NCBI GenBank assembly: GCA_041396685.1
Contig: JAWKYD010000020.1
Location: forward strand, 62,001-126,000
Length of the DNA stretch: 64,000 bases
Source: JAUIAI01 sp041396685
Lineage (GTDB): Bacteria > Pseudomonadota > Gammaproteobacteria > Burkholderiales > Burkholderiaceae_E
Direction: 5' to 3'
The position numbers and the translations under genes are program-made. The first letter of the stretch is position 1; each line of letters begins with the position of its first letter. Below the pieces are notes generated by a model, which did no database searches, was not told where the DNA came from, and worked only from the letters and a program-made list of their open reading frames with translations. Below are positions 13,147 through 22,404 of the stretch, piece by piece.

Positions 13147-14265
13147 TCAGGTGGCCACCGCCCATTCGCGCAGGGTTTCGAGCAGAGGTTCTTCCTCGAC
13201 CCGGCACAGGGTCGCGTCGCCCAGTGCCGGCAGCAGTACGAAACGGGGAATACCCTGAGTGGCCTTCTTGTCGACCCCCATCAGCGCCAGGTAACGCTCG
13301 GCGGGCCAGGCGGGCGCACGAGTCGGCAACTCGGCCACGCGAATCGCATCGCGCACCAGCCCGGCGTCGGCGGCCGGCAGACCGAGCGCCCGGTGCGACA
13401 GATCGGCCGCCGCCACCATGCCGGCCGCGACCGCCTCGCCGTGCAGCCACTGTCCGTATCCGGCACCGGCCTCGATCGCGTGGCCGAAGGTGTGGCCGAA
13501 GTTCAGGATGGCGCGCCGGCCGGACTCCCGTTCGTCCGAGGCGACCACCTCGGCCTTGATCTGGCAGGAACGCAATACGGCAGCGGTCATGCGTTGCGCA
13601 TCGCAGCGCCGAAGGGCGGCCATGTCGTCGACCAGCCCCGCGAGATAGCTGGGATCGGCGATCGCGCCGTGCTTGAGCATCTCGGCCAGACCCGCGCCGA
13701 GTTCGCGCTGCGGCAGGGTCCGCAGCGTGCCCGTGTCGGCCAGGACCAGGCGCGGCTGATGGAACGCTCCGATCATGTTCTTGCCGGCGGGATGATTGAT
13801 CGCGGTCTTGCCGCCCACCGACGAATCGACCTGCGCGAGCAAGGTGGTCGGCACCTGCACGAAATCGATGCCACGCTGGTAGAGCGCCGCCGCCAGGCCG
13901 GCCAGGTCGCCGATCACGCCGCCACCGAGCGCCACGATCAGGGAGTTGCGGTCGAACCGGGCCGCGAGCAGCGCATCGAAGATCGTGGACAGCGACGCCC
14001 AGTTCTTGTGCGCCTCGCCGTCCGGGACGAGGACCGGCAGCACGCTATGCGCCTGACCGGCAAGCGCGCGTTGCAGGCCCGCCATGTAATGCCCGGCGAC
14101 GGTGGGATTGCTGACGATGGCCACCTGACGTCCGCGGACCAGTTCGAACAGGCGATCGGGGGGACGCGTCAGCAGATCGTCGCCGATGAAGATGGGGTAG
14201 CTTCGTTCGCCCAGTGCGACATCGAGGGTCAGGGCTTCGGCGGCTCGGTCGGGATCACCGGGCAT
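13147..14265 (-). CDS. aroB: 3-dehydroquinate synthase
   Basis: Second step of the shikimate pathway: DAHP to 3-dehydroquinate, using NAD and a divalent metal. The 372-residue protein has the NAD-binding segments DGEAHKN and ALGGGVIGDLAG, the substrate loop PTTLLAQVDSSVGGKTAIN, the metal-ligand region GLAEMLKHG, and GHTFGHAIE, all in family order. The frame is open far upstream through aroK. I chose the ATG at 14265, which gives a family-like length and overlaps the 3' end of aroK by 37 bases. It follows aroK in the leftward pil-aroKB-gltBD arrangement typical of betaproteobacteria. Confidence 0.96.
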   Translation of the reverse strand: MPGDPDRAAEALTLDVALGERSYPIFIGDDLLTRPPDRLFELVRGRQVAIVSNPTVAGHYMAGLQRALAGQAHSVLPVLVPDGEAHKNWASLSTIFDALLAARFDRNSLIVALGGGVIGDLAGLAAALYQRGIDFVQVPTTLLAQVDSSVGGKTAINHPAGKNMIGAFHQPRLVLADTGTLRTLPQRELGAGLAEMLKHGAIADPSYLAGLVDDMAALRRCDAQRMTAAVLRSCQIKAEVVASDERESGRRAILNFGHTFGHAIEAGAGYGQWLHGEAVAAGMVAAADLSHRALGLPAADAGLVRDAIRVAELPTRAPAWPAERYLALMGVDKKATQGIPRFVLLPALGDATLCRVEEEPLLETLREWAVAT

Positions 14266-14789
14266 GCTGGTTCCTGCAGATGAGGTTCGAGGATCTGCAT
14301 GATATCGCCGACGAATCGCTCGATCGGCTGGCGTCGGCTGCGCACCCGCAGGCTGGCCACGCAGGCGTAAAGCAGACGCCGCTGCGCGAGCAATGCCGCC
14401 ACCCGCGCGCGCGGATCCTCGCTCTGCAGCAACGGGCGCTTGCGATCGTGCCGCAGCCGGTTCCACAGCTCGCCCAGGCTGGCATCGAGAAACAACACCA
14501 GGCCGCTCTCTCGCATCAGACGACGGTTGATCGGCCGCAAGACCGCGCCACCACCGGTGGCTACGACCACGTCCGGCCTGGCCGCCAGTTCGCGCAGGAC
14601 CCGGGTTTCGCGCTCCCGGAAACCGGCTTCGCCCTCGATCTCGAAGACGGTGGCGACGCTGACACCGCAACGCTGCTCGATCTCGCGATCACCGTCGACG
14701 AACGGGCGTCCGAGCCGCGCGGCCAGCCGGCGGCCGACCGTCGATTTGCCGGATCCGGGCATGCCGACGAGGAATATCGGCCTTGACAC
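14229..14789 (-). CDS. aroK: Shikimate kinase
   Basis: Phosphorylates shikimate at the 3-hydroxyl with ATP in the cytosol. The 186-residue protein has the P-loop GMPGSGKST at 9-17 and the shikimate-binding elements FVDGDREIE, FREREARV-like FRERETRV and ATGGGAVL (about 77-84). The mobile lid lies near RKRPLLQSEDPRARV. Length is normal. It precedes and overlaps aroB and follows an Ig-repeat lipoprotein gene after 141 bp. Its position just downstream of the pilMNOPQ operon is the conserved arrangement in many beta- and gammaproteobacteria. Confidence 0.97.
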   Translation of the reverse strand: MSRPIFLVGMPGSGKSTVGRRLAARLGRPFVDGDREIEQRCGVSVATVFEIEGEAGFRERETRVLRELAARPDVVVATGGGAVLRPINRRLMRESGLVLFLDASLGELWNRLRHDRKRPLLQSEDPRARVAALLAQRRLLYACVASLRVRSRRQPIERFVGDIMQILEPHLQEPACPVIPTEPPKP

Positions 14790-14930
14790 GCGCTGAACCT
14801 CTACTTGAGCAAACGGACCGAGAGATTAACAGGCTGCCAACCAGATACGCGACGCGGCGAGTCGATCGGGAATCGTCCTCGCCGCGCGTCGCGTACACCC
14901 CTATGAACCAAGCGGTTTCCGGCTGCGATA

Positions 14931-16817
14931 TCAGTTGGGATTCGCGCAATCACCGACGACCCCGAAAGGTCCATCCGGGGCGTTCGCGCCCGGCGGCGCG
15001 ATGGTGACATCGGCGACATCTTCCGCCAGAACGTTGAGCCAGAAGGTGGTCGAAGCATCGCCTTCGGTGGCGCCGGAGGAGGTGGTGATCGTGACCTTCA
15101 GCGCAACCTCGAGAAAGCTGGCGTAAGTCTTCGCGTACTTGACTTCGAAGGTCGCGAAGCCATCGGGCCCCGTTTTGCCGTCGGCCGAGGTGACATAGGT
15201 GGTGACAGGCGCACCCGGATCGAGCTGACCGTCATTGTCGGTGTCTTCGCCCGCATCGAGGGTGAAGTTGCGATTGACGTCTTCGTTGGGACAGGTAATG
15301 GCAGTTACCCGGGTCCAGGAACCACTGCCGAGATCTCGCCAGTCGCCCTTGATGAAGCGTGTCGGCGCGACCGACACGGCAACGCTCGCGCCGCTCACCG
15401 GGTTGCCGCTGGAGTCAGTGACCAGGGCGACCCAGGGCAGCGTATAGGTGGTGTCGTTGTCGGTGGATTCGAACTTGTTGCCGGTACCCATCTCGACCGC
15501 AAGCTGCAATTCGGACACCGTCAGCGTCGTGAACTGCGTCACCGCGGGCGCGGCGAACACCGTCGCGCGAGCCTCGACCTTGTCCGGTCCCGATGGATTC
15601 GGCCCGGCGATGAACGATGCCGTCGCCGTACCGAAACTATCGGTGATCGCGAAGCTGGGCTCGACACGACCGTTGCTCGGGTCGGCCTGCATCGAGAAGT
15701 CGACGCGCACGCCCTTGACCGGATTGTCATTGGCGTCCTTGACCACCGCGATCAGCTGGCTCGAATTCGTGCCGCTCGAATCGAGGTTCGCGCCGACGAC
15801 CGCCGGGCTCGGCTGGATCGAGATCTTGCTGGGCGAGCGGGAGACGAACTCGATCGTACGGGTCGAGGTGACGCCGCCCGCGGAGGTCGCCGTCAGCGTC
15901 CCGAACCCGGAACTGATCGACTGGATCTGCACGCTGGCGATCCCCGCGGCGTTGGTGACCGCCGTATTGACATTGCCCACGAAACTGCCGCGCGTGGTGC
16001 TGAACGTGATGGTCTCACCCGCCATCGCGACGCCGCTCTGGCTCATCTGTATCGAAACGTCGGTCGGCGTGTTGACCTCGACCTCCGCCAGGATCGCGGG
16101 TGTCGTATAGGCGATCAGGGTGCCTGAAACGGTCGCCTGCAGCGTCGAAGTCACGCCGAGCGTCCTGGCGGTCAGCGTATCGGCTCCGGCATTGACGCCG
16201 GTCACGGTGAAGCGGGCCTGACCGAGCGCGTCACTGGTCACTGACGCAGCACTCAGGGTATTGCCGGCAGCCGACGTCAACGCGATCACCGCGCCCGAAA
16301 TGGCGGCGCCACCCGAGTCGCGAACGCTGACCGTGAAATCGGTCGGCGCATTGAAGACGATGTTGTTCGACCCGTTGATGGTCACCGTGGTGCCGACCAC
16401 CGGCACGTTGATCTGCGTCACGATCGTGCCGGACTTGGCCGTGACCGGAATCGAGCGCACCGATTTGTCCGAGATCGACAGCGTGGCCTCGGCACGACCG
16501 GTGGCATCCGTGACACTGCTGGTCACCGCGATCGTGGCCCCCGGATCCGTGGTCGAGAAACTCACGCTCTGGCCGGACATCGCCACGTTCTCGGCATTCT
16601 TGACGATCGCGGTGATGGTCGCGGTGGCCCGGCCGTCGGAGGTCAGCGAACTCTCCGACGACAACAGCGAGAGTGCCGCAGCCTTGGTGGTGGCGTTACT
16701 TGCCCCGCCCGCCCCGGCTCCCGAGCCACCGCAGCCGGCGAGCGCAACGGTCGCGGCGAGCAGTACCAGCCAGATCCGCTGACGAGTCAGACGAAAGATC
16801 ATCGAAATCAAATTCAT
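14931..16817 (-). CDS. Ig-like repeat lipoprotein in the pil operon
   Basis: No characterised homologue is recognised. The 628-residue precursor has a lipoprotein signal (hydrophobic 15-28, lipobox ALAGC, lipidated Cys29). A Gly/Ser/Ala spacer follows, then about five beta-sandwich modules of the bacterial Ig (Big-1/invasin-like) kind, at roughly 45-140, 141-235, 236-330, 331-435 and 436-600. Recurrent elements are phrases like VVKDANDNPVKGVRVDF and VTDATGRAEATL. In the last module residues 511-535 form an Asp/Asn-rich loop (EDTDNDGQLDPG) resembling calcium-binding loops, and Cys509 and Cys624 could pair. Its ATG is 34 bp past the pilQ stop on the same strand, so it is probably made with the pilus machinery. 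A role in pilus anchoring or adhesion is inference only. Confidence 0.85.
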   Translation of the reverse strand: MNLISMIFRLTRQRIWLVLLAATVALAGCGGSGAGAGGASNATTKAAALSLLSSESSLTSDGRATATITAIVKNAENVAMSGQSVSFSTTDPGATIAVTSSVTDATGRAEATLSISDKSVRSIPVTAKSGTIVTQINVPVVGTTVTINGSNNIVFNAPTDFTVSVRDSGGAAISGAVIALTSAAGNTLSAASVTSDALGQARFTVTGVNAGADTLTARTLGVTSTLQATVSGTLIAYTTPAILAEVEVNTPTDVSIQMSQSGVAMAGETITFSTTRGSFVGNVNTAVTNAAGIASVQIQSISSGFGTLTATSAGGVTSTRTIEFVSRSPSKISIQPSPAVVGANLDSSGTNSSQLIAVVKDANDNPVKGVRVDFSMQADPSNGRVEPSFAITDSFGTATASFIAGPNPSGPDKVEARATVFAAPAVTQFTTLTVSELQLAVEMGTGNKFESTDNDTTYTLPWVALVTDSSGNPVSGASVAVSVAPTRFIKGDWRDLGSGSWTRVTAITCPNEDVNRNFTLDAGEDTDNDGQLDPGAPVTTYVTSADGKTGPDGFATFEVKYAKTYASFLEVALKVTITTSSGATEGDASTTFWLNVLAEDVADVTIAPPGANAPDGPFGVVGDCANPN

Positions 16818-16851
16818 GGATGTCTCAAGGTCGTAGCATGCGACGCCGATA

Positions 16852-19149
16852 TCAGCGCACCACGGCGGTATCGGAAACCACGCGCGGCGTGATGAACACC
16901 ATCAACTCCGTGCGATCGTTGGTGCGCTGGTTGTCGCGGAACAGATAACCGATGACCGGGATGTCACCGAGCAGAGGCACCTTGTTCGTACGGTCACGTT
17001 CGAACTGCTCGTAGATGCCACCGATCACCACCGTGCCACCGTTCTCGACCAGCACCTGGGTCTGCACCCGGCGCGTATCGATCGCGAAGCCGGCCGGCGT
17101 GAGCTGCCCGACTGCGTCCCGGTTGACCTCGACCGCCAGGATCACGTTGCCCTCGGGCGTGATCTGTGGCGTGACCTCGAGCTTCAGGTTGGCCTTGCGG
17201 AACGCGATCGAGGTCGCGCCACTCGAGGTGGCCTGCTGGTACGGAAGTTCGGTACCCTGCTCGATCACTGCCTTGGTCTGGTCGGCCGTGAGCACACGCG
17301 GGCTGGACACGACTTTGCCCCGCTGATCGGCTTCGAGCGCAGACAGCTCCAGGTTCAGGAAGCGTGTCAGGCTGGATCCGAACAGGCTGACCGCGAAGGT
17401 GGCCGGGTTCGCACCCGAAATCGCCCCCGCGGGCAGGTTCACGAAGTTGGTGTTGTCGAGCGCCGTGAGCCGACCCAGACCTTGTGCGTTGACGCCGTTG
17501 GTCAGGTCGGAGCCCTGCTGCGACGACAGCTCGGCAACACCGGTGAGGTTGCCCGACACGGTCGCATAACCACCGCCGACGGACGAGCCGGCACCGTAGA
17601 CCGGCACGTTGACGTCGATGGTGCCGCCGGCGCCATCGGGGGCCTTGATCGTGTTGTAGACGCTCGAGCGAACGTCGTTGTAGCCGAGCTTGACACCGAG
17701 GTTGCGCGAGAAGCGATCGTCGGCCTCGACCACCCGGGCCTCGATCAGCACCTGACGGATCGGAATATCGATCTGCTGGACCATGCGACGAACGGCTTCG
17801 AGGCGTTCGGCCACGTCCTGCACGAACATCTTGTTGGTACGGGCGTCCACCACCACCGAGCCGCGCTTGGACAGCACCCGCTGCTCTTCACTTGCCAGCA
17901 GCTTCTGCAGTTCCTCGGCCTTCTGATAGTTGAGCTGAAACACCTCGCCATGCAACGGTTCGATCTCGGCGATCTGCTGGCGGGACTCGAGGTCCTGCTT
18001 TTCCTTGGCGGCGAGTTCGGCGGCCGGAGCGATCAACAGCACGTTGCCGTTCTTGCGCATGCCCAGGCCCTTGGACTGCATGATGATGTCGAGCGCCTGG
18101 TCCCAGGGCACGTCCTTCAGCCGCAGGGTCAGCGAGCCGGCAACCGAATCGGAGGTGACGATGTTCAGATTCGTGAAGTCGGCGATCACCTGCAACAGCG
18201 CACGCACGTCCACGTTCTGGAAATTGAGCGACAGGCGGTCGCCGCTGTAGCCCTTGTTCGTGCCCTGAGTGAGGCTGTTCGGATCTTCCTTGATCGGACG
18301 TACCTCGACCACGAACTGGTTGTCGCTCTGGTAGGCGTTGTGCTCCCACAAGCCCTGGGGCTCGATGGTCATGCGGGCAAGCTTGCCCTGCTGGAAGGCA
18401 CGGACATAGCGCACGGGTGTGCCGAAATCGCCCACATCGAGCAGACGCCGGAGGTTGTCCGGCACGGTCGTGTTCTGGAAATCCACCACCAGCTTGCCGC
18501 CCTGCTGGCGGATGTCGACACCGACGTCGCCATCGGACATATCGACCACGATACGCCCTTCGCCGGCCCGCCCACGGCGGAAATCGATGTCGCGCAGCGC
18601 ATGCGCGAGCGTCGGGTTCTTGCTCTGCGCGAAAGAGTAACCGGCGGGCGCCGCGCGCTCGGTCTCCGCGGCGGGCGCCGCCTGCTCGAGGATGATCAGC
18701 AGATCGCGCCCGTCGAGCTCGGTGCGAAACTGCATTTGACGCTTCAGGCTGAGCACCATGCGCGTGCGATCACCGGCGGTGATCACGTTCACGCCGCGCA
18801 CGTCACCCTGCTCGGGCACCAGCCGATTCGAATCGAGCCGCGAATCGGTGCTCGGGAAATCGAAGGCCAGGCGGGGCGGGTTGTTGACCGTAAAGCTTGC
18901 CGGAACGTCTGAGAGCGGCCGGCTCATGCGCACCCGCACGAAGCTGGTCGCACCCCGCGCAGCGGTGCTGATCGCCTCGATGGAGTTCTCCTGGGCATGC
19001 GCGGGCGACACCATCAGTTGACAGACCACTGCGGCGACGATGCCCAGTGAGACGAATCCGGTGTGCGCCGACCGCCGGGTCGTGCGCAGCCACCATGCCA
19101 TGCGGGCCGACCGACGGATCCCCGCGGTCACTTCAGCGCCCAGTTTCAT
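16852..19149 (-). CDS. pilQ: Type IV pilus secretin PilQ
   Basis: Outer-membrane secretin through which the type IV pilus passes. The 765-residue precursor has a signal peptide (hydrophobic 34-52, cleavage near AHA-QE). AMIN domains that bind peptidoglycan occupy roughly residues 60-280. The short N0 (STN) domain contains SLNFQNVDVRALLQVIADFTN, then a secretin_N domain, and finally the secretin channel with VSSPRVLTADQTKAVIEQG and VVIGGIYE near the C-terminus. GGAGA lies before the ATG. The start overlaps the pilP stop by 17 bases. It is the last canonical gene of the pilMNOPQ operon. Confidence 0.97.
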   Translation of the reverse strand: MKLGAEVTAGIRRSARMAWWLRTTRRSAHTGFVSLGIVAAVVCQLMVSPAHAQENSIEAISTAARGATSFVRVRMSRPLSDVPASFTVNNPPRLAFDFPSTDSRLDSNRLVPEQGDVRGVNVITAGDRTRMVLSLKRQMQFRTELDGRDLLIILEQAAPAAETERAAPAGYSFAQSKNPTLAHALRDIDFRRGRAGEGRIVVDMSDGDVGVDIRQQGGKLVVDFQNTTVPDNLRRLLDVGDFGTPVRYVRAFQQGKLARMTIEPQGLWEHNAYQSDNQFVVEVRPIKEDPNSLTQGTNKGYSGDRLSLNFQNVDVRALLQVIADFTNLNIVTSDSVAGSLTLRLKDVPWDQALDIIMQSKGLGMRKNGNVLLIAPAAELAAKEKQDLESRQQIAEIEPLHGEVFQLNYQKAEELQKLLASEEQRVLSKRGSVVVDARTNKMFVQDVAERLEAVRRMVQQIDIPIRQVLIEARVVEADDRFSRNLGVKLGYNDVRSSVYNTIKAPDGAGGTIDVNVPVYGAGSSVGGGYATVSGNLTGVAELSSQQGSDLTNGVNAQGLGRLTALDNTNFVNLPAGAISGANPATFAVSLFGSSLTRFLNLELSALEADQRGKVVSSPRVLTADQTKAVIEQGTELPYQQATSSGATSIAFRKANLKLEVTPQITPEGNVILAVEVNRDAVGQLTPAGFAIDTRRVQTQVLVENGGTVVIGGIYEQFERDRTNKVPLLGDIPVIGYLFRDNQRTNDRTELMVFITPRVVSDTAVVR

Positions 19150-19726
19150 CGCCTGTCTCCTGCAGTCTCAACGTCGCCTCTCGTTCAACCCATTCGCCTG
19201 CCGCATCCTGAACCAGCTCTCTCAGCCGGATTTCGGTTTCGTCGATGGCGGTGATACGTCCGTAGTTCTGGCCGGCGAAGCTGCCGACCCGTGCCGTGTA
19301 GACGGTCTCTTCGACCTTCAACAATGCAGCGCTGACCTGTTGATTGCGCATCGAGCCCACCATGTGGATCTGCTCGAGCGGGAAGCTTTCCAGCAATTCG
19401 CGGCGCCGCGTGACATCCGGTGCCAGCCCGCCCCGGGCGCGTACCTGCATCGGGTCCTGGAGGATCGCCAGTTTCTCCGGGGAGAAGGGACCGGTCGCCT
19501 CGATCAAGTCGTAGCGATAGGGCTGGAACTTCCGGGGCTCGGCGATCGTGCGCGTGACCGGCTGGGTGTTGTCGCGAACGCCGGTCATCCATCCTTCGAG
19601 TTGGGCAAGCTCGGGGCTACAGGCGGCCAGGCCACTCAGGCCCGACAAGACCAGCAGCCGCAGGAGATGACGGTTGGCGCGCCCGAGACACGTGCGACGG
19701 CTTTGAGACGAGACTCTATCGTTCAT
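19133..19726 (-). CDS. pilP: Type IV pilus assembly lipoprotein PilP
   Basis: PilP is the inner-membrane lipoprotein that links the PilN/PilO heterodimer to the PilQ secretin. The 197-residue precursor has a long basic N-region, a hydrophobic stretch and the lipobox GLAAC with Cys36. The C-terminal beta domain includes LESFPLEQIHMVGSM and ARVGSFAGQNYGRI, typical of the family. The frame continues upstream through pilO, but the ATG at 19726 gives the normal length and overlaps the pilO stop by four bases (ATGA). Confidence 0.95.
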   Translation of the reverse strand: MNDRVSSQSRRTCLGRANRHLLRLLVLSGLSGLAACSPELAQLEGWMTGVRDNTQPVTRTIAEPRKFQPYRYDLIEATGPFSPEKLAILQDPMQVRARGGLAPDVTRRRELLESFPLEQIHMVGSMRNQQVSAALLKVEETVYTARVGSFAGQNYGRITAIDETEIRLRELVQDAAGEWVEREATLRLQETGDETGR

Positions 19727-20379
19727 CCGCGGCCTCCCTTGCGCGCCGCTTCCGCCTTCGCCTTGCGCTGCTCGGCGATCTCGTCCGCGTCGAGATAGCG
19801 GTAGGTGTTGGCCACTGCCTCCATCGCAATCTGACCGGTCTTGTCGTTCAGGGTCAGAGCGATGTCGTTGAGCGTGACGATGCGCGCCAGATTCGCGACG
19901 TCGCTGGTGAAGTGCCCCAGCTCGTGATAGCCACCGACCAGGCGGATGTTGATCGGCAGTTCGGCGTAGTAGTCGCGTACGATCACCTGCGACGGTTTGA
20001 ACAGCTCGAACTCCAGACCACGACCGACACCAGCCTGATTGATATCGGAGAGCAGCGCGTCCATCTCGGCCTTGGACGGCAACTGCTTCTCCAGAATCGA
20101 CACGTACTGCGCAACCTGGTTCTTCTGCTGGCGCAGCACGGAAAGATTGACCGCCTGGGCCATCTTGTCCTGGAATTCCGCCCGCAGGGCGTTCTCGCGC
20201 GCACGCGCGGTCTCGTGCTCTTCCTGCAGGCCACGCCAGTAGAACATGTAGGCGAGCAGGCAGATGCCCAGCAGCGCGCCCAGCATCAGCAGCGCACGCG
20301 GAATCGGCGGCCACAAACCCGGATGCTTGCCCTGCAGGCCTTCGAAATCTTCCTTGATCGCCGCCAGATCGATATTCAT
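19723..20379 (-). CDS. pilO: Type IV pilus inner-membrane protein PilO
   Basis: PilO pairs with PilN to form the alignment subcomplex between inner membrane and secretin. The 218-residue protein has a cytoplasmic N-terminus, one membrane segment (about 28-48), a periplasmic coiled coil (about 52-110, rich in Glu/Arg/Gln) and a ferredoxin-like domain containing LPINIRLVGGYHELGHF. The C-terminal tail is unusually rich in Lys and Ala. It starts 17 bp after pilN and overlaps pilP by four bases. Confidence 0.96.
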   Translation of the reverse strand: MNIDLAAIKEDFEGLQGKHPGLWPPIPRALLMLGALLGICLLAYMFYWRGLQEEHETARARENALRAEFQDKMAQAVNLSVLRQQKNQVAQYVSILEKQLPSKAEMDALLSDINQAGVGRGLEFELFKPSQVIVRDYYAELPINIRLVGGYHELGHFTSDVANLARIVTLNDIALTLNDKTGQIAMEAVANTYRYLDADEIAEQRKAKAEAARKGGRG

Positions 20380-20396
20380 GATCGACTCATGCTCCT

Positions 20397-21017
20397 TCAG
20401 CGACTCGCGACCTTGCCGGGAACACCCGGCTTGGCCTCGTCCTCGGACTTGCCCGACTTGACCAGCGCGTTGATCGAGAATTCGAACAGGCGCCGCTCGT
20501 CGGGATTGCGCGCGTCGCCCGAGCGCAGGGTGATCGCCTTGATCTCGCCAAGCTGCGGCTTGTCGAGCGTGGTCTCACCACCACCCAGCTTGCGCAGAAA
20601 ATCGGCGATGCGCTCGGTGGTCTGGGCACGGCCGGTCATCGATACCGAGGCACCCGATTGCGCCAGACGGGTCAGGTAGACACCTTCGGGAACCGCGCCG
20701 ACCAGATCGTGCAGGAGGTGCACCGGAATCGTGCGGTTGCTCTGCAACTGCTCGACCGCTTCCTGACGGGCGCGCAACGAGTTGATTTCGTTCTCGAGGT
20801 TCGCGATCTCCTGGATCTGTGCGTCCAGATCGGAGATGCGTGCCTGGATGAACTTGTTGCGCGCCTCCTGGGCCTCGATCTGCGAATTGATCAGCATGCC
20901 CACGCCAAACGCTATCGCGGCGCCGAAGCCGGCCACCACGCCCATTTGAATGGCAAACTCTTTCTTGCGCTGTTGACGCCGCATCTCCCGATGCGGCAGC
21001 AGATTGATGCGAATCAT
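20397..21017 (-). CDS. pilN: Type IV pilus inner-membrane protein PilN
   Basis: PilN binds the cytoplasmic actin-like PilM through its N-terminal peptide and PilO through its periplasmic part. The 206-residue protein starts with the conserved PilM-docking sequence IRINLLPHRE. One membrane segment covers about 24-44, a coiled coil about 46-92, and a periplasmic ferredoxin-like domain follows with VHLLHDLVGAVPEGVYLT. The C-terminal 15 residues are a charged tail. Its ATG overlaps the pilM stop by four bases. Confidence 0.96.
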   Translation of the reverse strand: MIRINLLPHREMRRQQRKKEFAIQMGVVAGFGAAIAFGVGMLINSQIEAQEARNKFIQARISDLDAQIQEIANLENEINSLRARQEAVEQLQSNRTIPVHLLHDLVGAVPEGVYLTRLAQSGASVSMTGRAQTTERIADFLRKLGGGETTLDKPQLGEIKAITLRSGDARNPDERRLFEFSINALVKSGKSEDEAKPGVPGKVASR

Positions 21018-22096
21018 GCGTCGAATCTCCGCATCGCGAGGCCCGAGGCAACCATCAGGGCCGGCGCGTCGTTGCGCAGCTGGGTCTCGCGAATCGCATC
21101 GTCGACCTCCATGCCCTGGAACGGCGAGAACAACTCCGTCGGAACCTGCGTCTGCTCGGCGACCGCTTCGACGAGACCGGGCAGCACTGAACTGCCGCCC
21201 GCCAGATAGATCTGATCGACGCGTGAGTAGGGCGTCGACGTGAAGAAGAACTGCAGCGTGCGGCTGATGTCCAGCGCACCCTGCTCAACGAACGGCCGCA
21301 GGATCTCGTCGTCGTAGGAATCCGGCAGATCACCACTGCGCTTTTTCTGCTCGGCCTCTTCGTAGGTGACCCCGTACATGCGCACGATGTCCTGGGTGAG
21401 CTGATTGCCGCCCAGCGACTGCTCGCGCTCGAAGATCGTCTGGCCGTTGAGCACGATCGACACGTAGGTCACGTTCTGACCGATCAGGACCATCGCGACG
21501 ATCTGGCCCTGCCCTGCATTGGGCAGATAGGACGTGACATGATCGAGCGCGGCGCGAATCGCATAGGGCTCGACATCCATGACGATCGGGGTCGTGCCCG
21601 CCATTTCGGCGATCGCAACCCGGTCTTCGACCTTTTCCCGGCGCGATGCGGCCAGCAAGACCTCGACTTCATCGGGGGCCGATTCCGAGGGGCCGAGAAT
21701 CTGGAAATCCAGGTTCACTTCCTCGATAGGAAACGGGATGTACTGACTGGCCTCGCTCTCGACCTGGACCTCGTAGTCCTCGTCGCGCAAATCGCCGGCC
21801 AGATTGATCTTCTTCGTGATGACTGCCGCCGAGGGCAGGGCCAGGGCGACTTGCTTGCCCTTGAAGCCCGCCTTGACCAAGGCCGTACGCAGCGAATCTG
21901 CAACAGCCTCAGGCTTCTCGATTGCGCCGTCGACAATCGCGCCACGCTCGACCGGCTCGATCGCGTAGCGCAGCAGCCGCATCGGCAGCCGTTCACCGCG
22001 ACCGAGTTCGACCACTTTGACGCTGGACGCACTCAGATCGACGCCAACCAGCGGAGGAATCGACTTCTTGAACAGGCCCGAGAACGAGAGTGCCAC
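21014..22096 (-). CDS. pilM: Type IV pilus actin-like ATPase PilM
   Basis: PilM is a cytoplasmic actin/FtsA-like protein that anchors PilN. The protein contains the phosphate-1 motif VGVDLSASSVKVVEL near its start, the PilM-typical VESEASQYIPFP, and the adenosine motif LAGGSSVLPGL near the C-terminus. The open frame extends to 22249, but the added residues are unlike the family. I chose the GTG at 22096, giving 360 residues beginning VALSFSGLFKKS, because AGAGG lies five bases upstream and homology begins there. It is the first gene of pilMNOPQ and is divergent from mrcA. Confidence 0.94.
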   Translation of the reverse strand: MALSFSGLFKKSIPPLVGVDLSASSVKVVELGRGERLPMRLLRYAIEPVERGAIVDGAIEKPEAVADSLRTALVKAGFKGKQVALALPSAAVITKKINLAGDLRDEDYEVQVESEASQYIPFPIEEVNLDFQILGPSESAPDEVEVLLAASRREKVEDRVAIAEMAGTTPIVMDVEPYAIRAALDHVTSYLPNAGQGQIVAMVLIGQNVTYVSIVLNGQTIFEREQSLGGNQLTQDIVRMYGVTYEEAEQKKRSGDLPDSYDDEILRPFVEQGALDISRTLQFFFTSTPYSRVDQIYLAGGSSVLPGLVEAVAEQTQVPTELFSPFQGMEVDDAIRETQLRNDAPALMVASGLAMRRFDA

Positions 22097-22161
22097 ACGC
22101 ACCTCTGGAAGAAAATCTTTATTTGATAATGGCTTACGAAAGATTTCGATAATCCGCTTGA

Positions 22162-22191
22162 ATCGTAGCCAGCCGCTCGAATGACTGTAAA
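22162..22191 (-). promoter_or_regulatory. Candidate sigma-70 promoter for the pilMNOPQ operon
   Basis: On the minus strand TTTACA (22186-22191) and TACGAT (22162-22167) are separated by 18 bases, an acceptable sigma-70 spacing, in a locally AT-richer stretch upstream of pilM. They match the consensus hexamers at five and four of six positions. The predicted start leaves a leader of about 60 bases before the pilM GTG. This is pattern matching only. It and the mrcA promoter share the 308-bp divergent gap 22097-22404, which holds no gene. Confidence 0.35.
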
Positions 22192-22345
22192 GATTTTTGT
22201 CAGCGAAGGCACCCGATCGACCGACCGTTTGTCGCCTTGGCGCGACCATTTGTTGGAAAGCGGTGAAAGATCACCGACTTGGCGGTCGGGAGCGATGCCC
22301 GCGGCGGTCGCTGAACGATGGCCCCCGGGGGTGGGCAGCGGAACC

Positions 22346-22351
22346 TATAAT
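22346..22351 (+). promoter_or_regulatory. Perfect -10 hexamer upstream of mrcA
   Basis: TATAAT at 22346-22351 lies about 54 bases before the mrcA ATG. No good -35 hexamer is present at 16-18 bases, where the sequence is a C/G run, so either recognition is assisted or the match is accidental. It is the strongest -10-like site in the pilM/mrcA divergent region. Confidence 0.4.
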
Positions 22352-22404
22352 GGGCCGCCCTAGTAGTTCGCCGCGCGATACGTTGCGGCCAAGCGACTGA
22401 TGCC

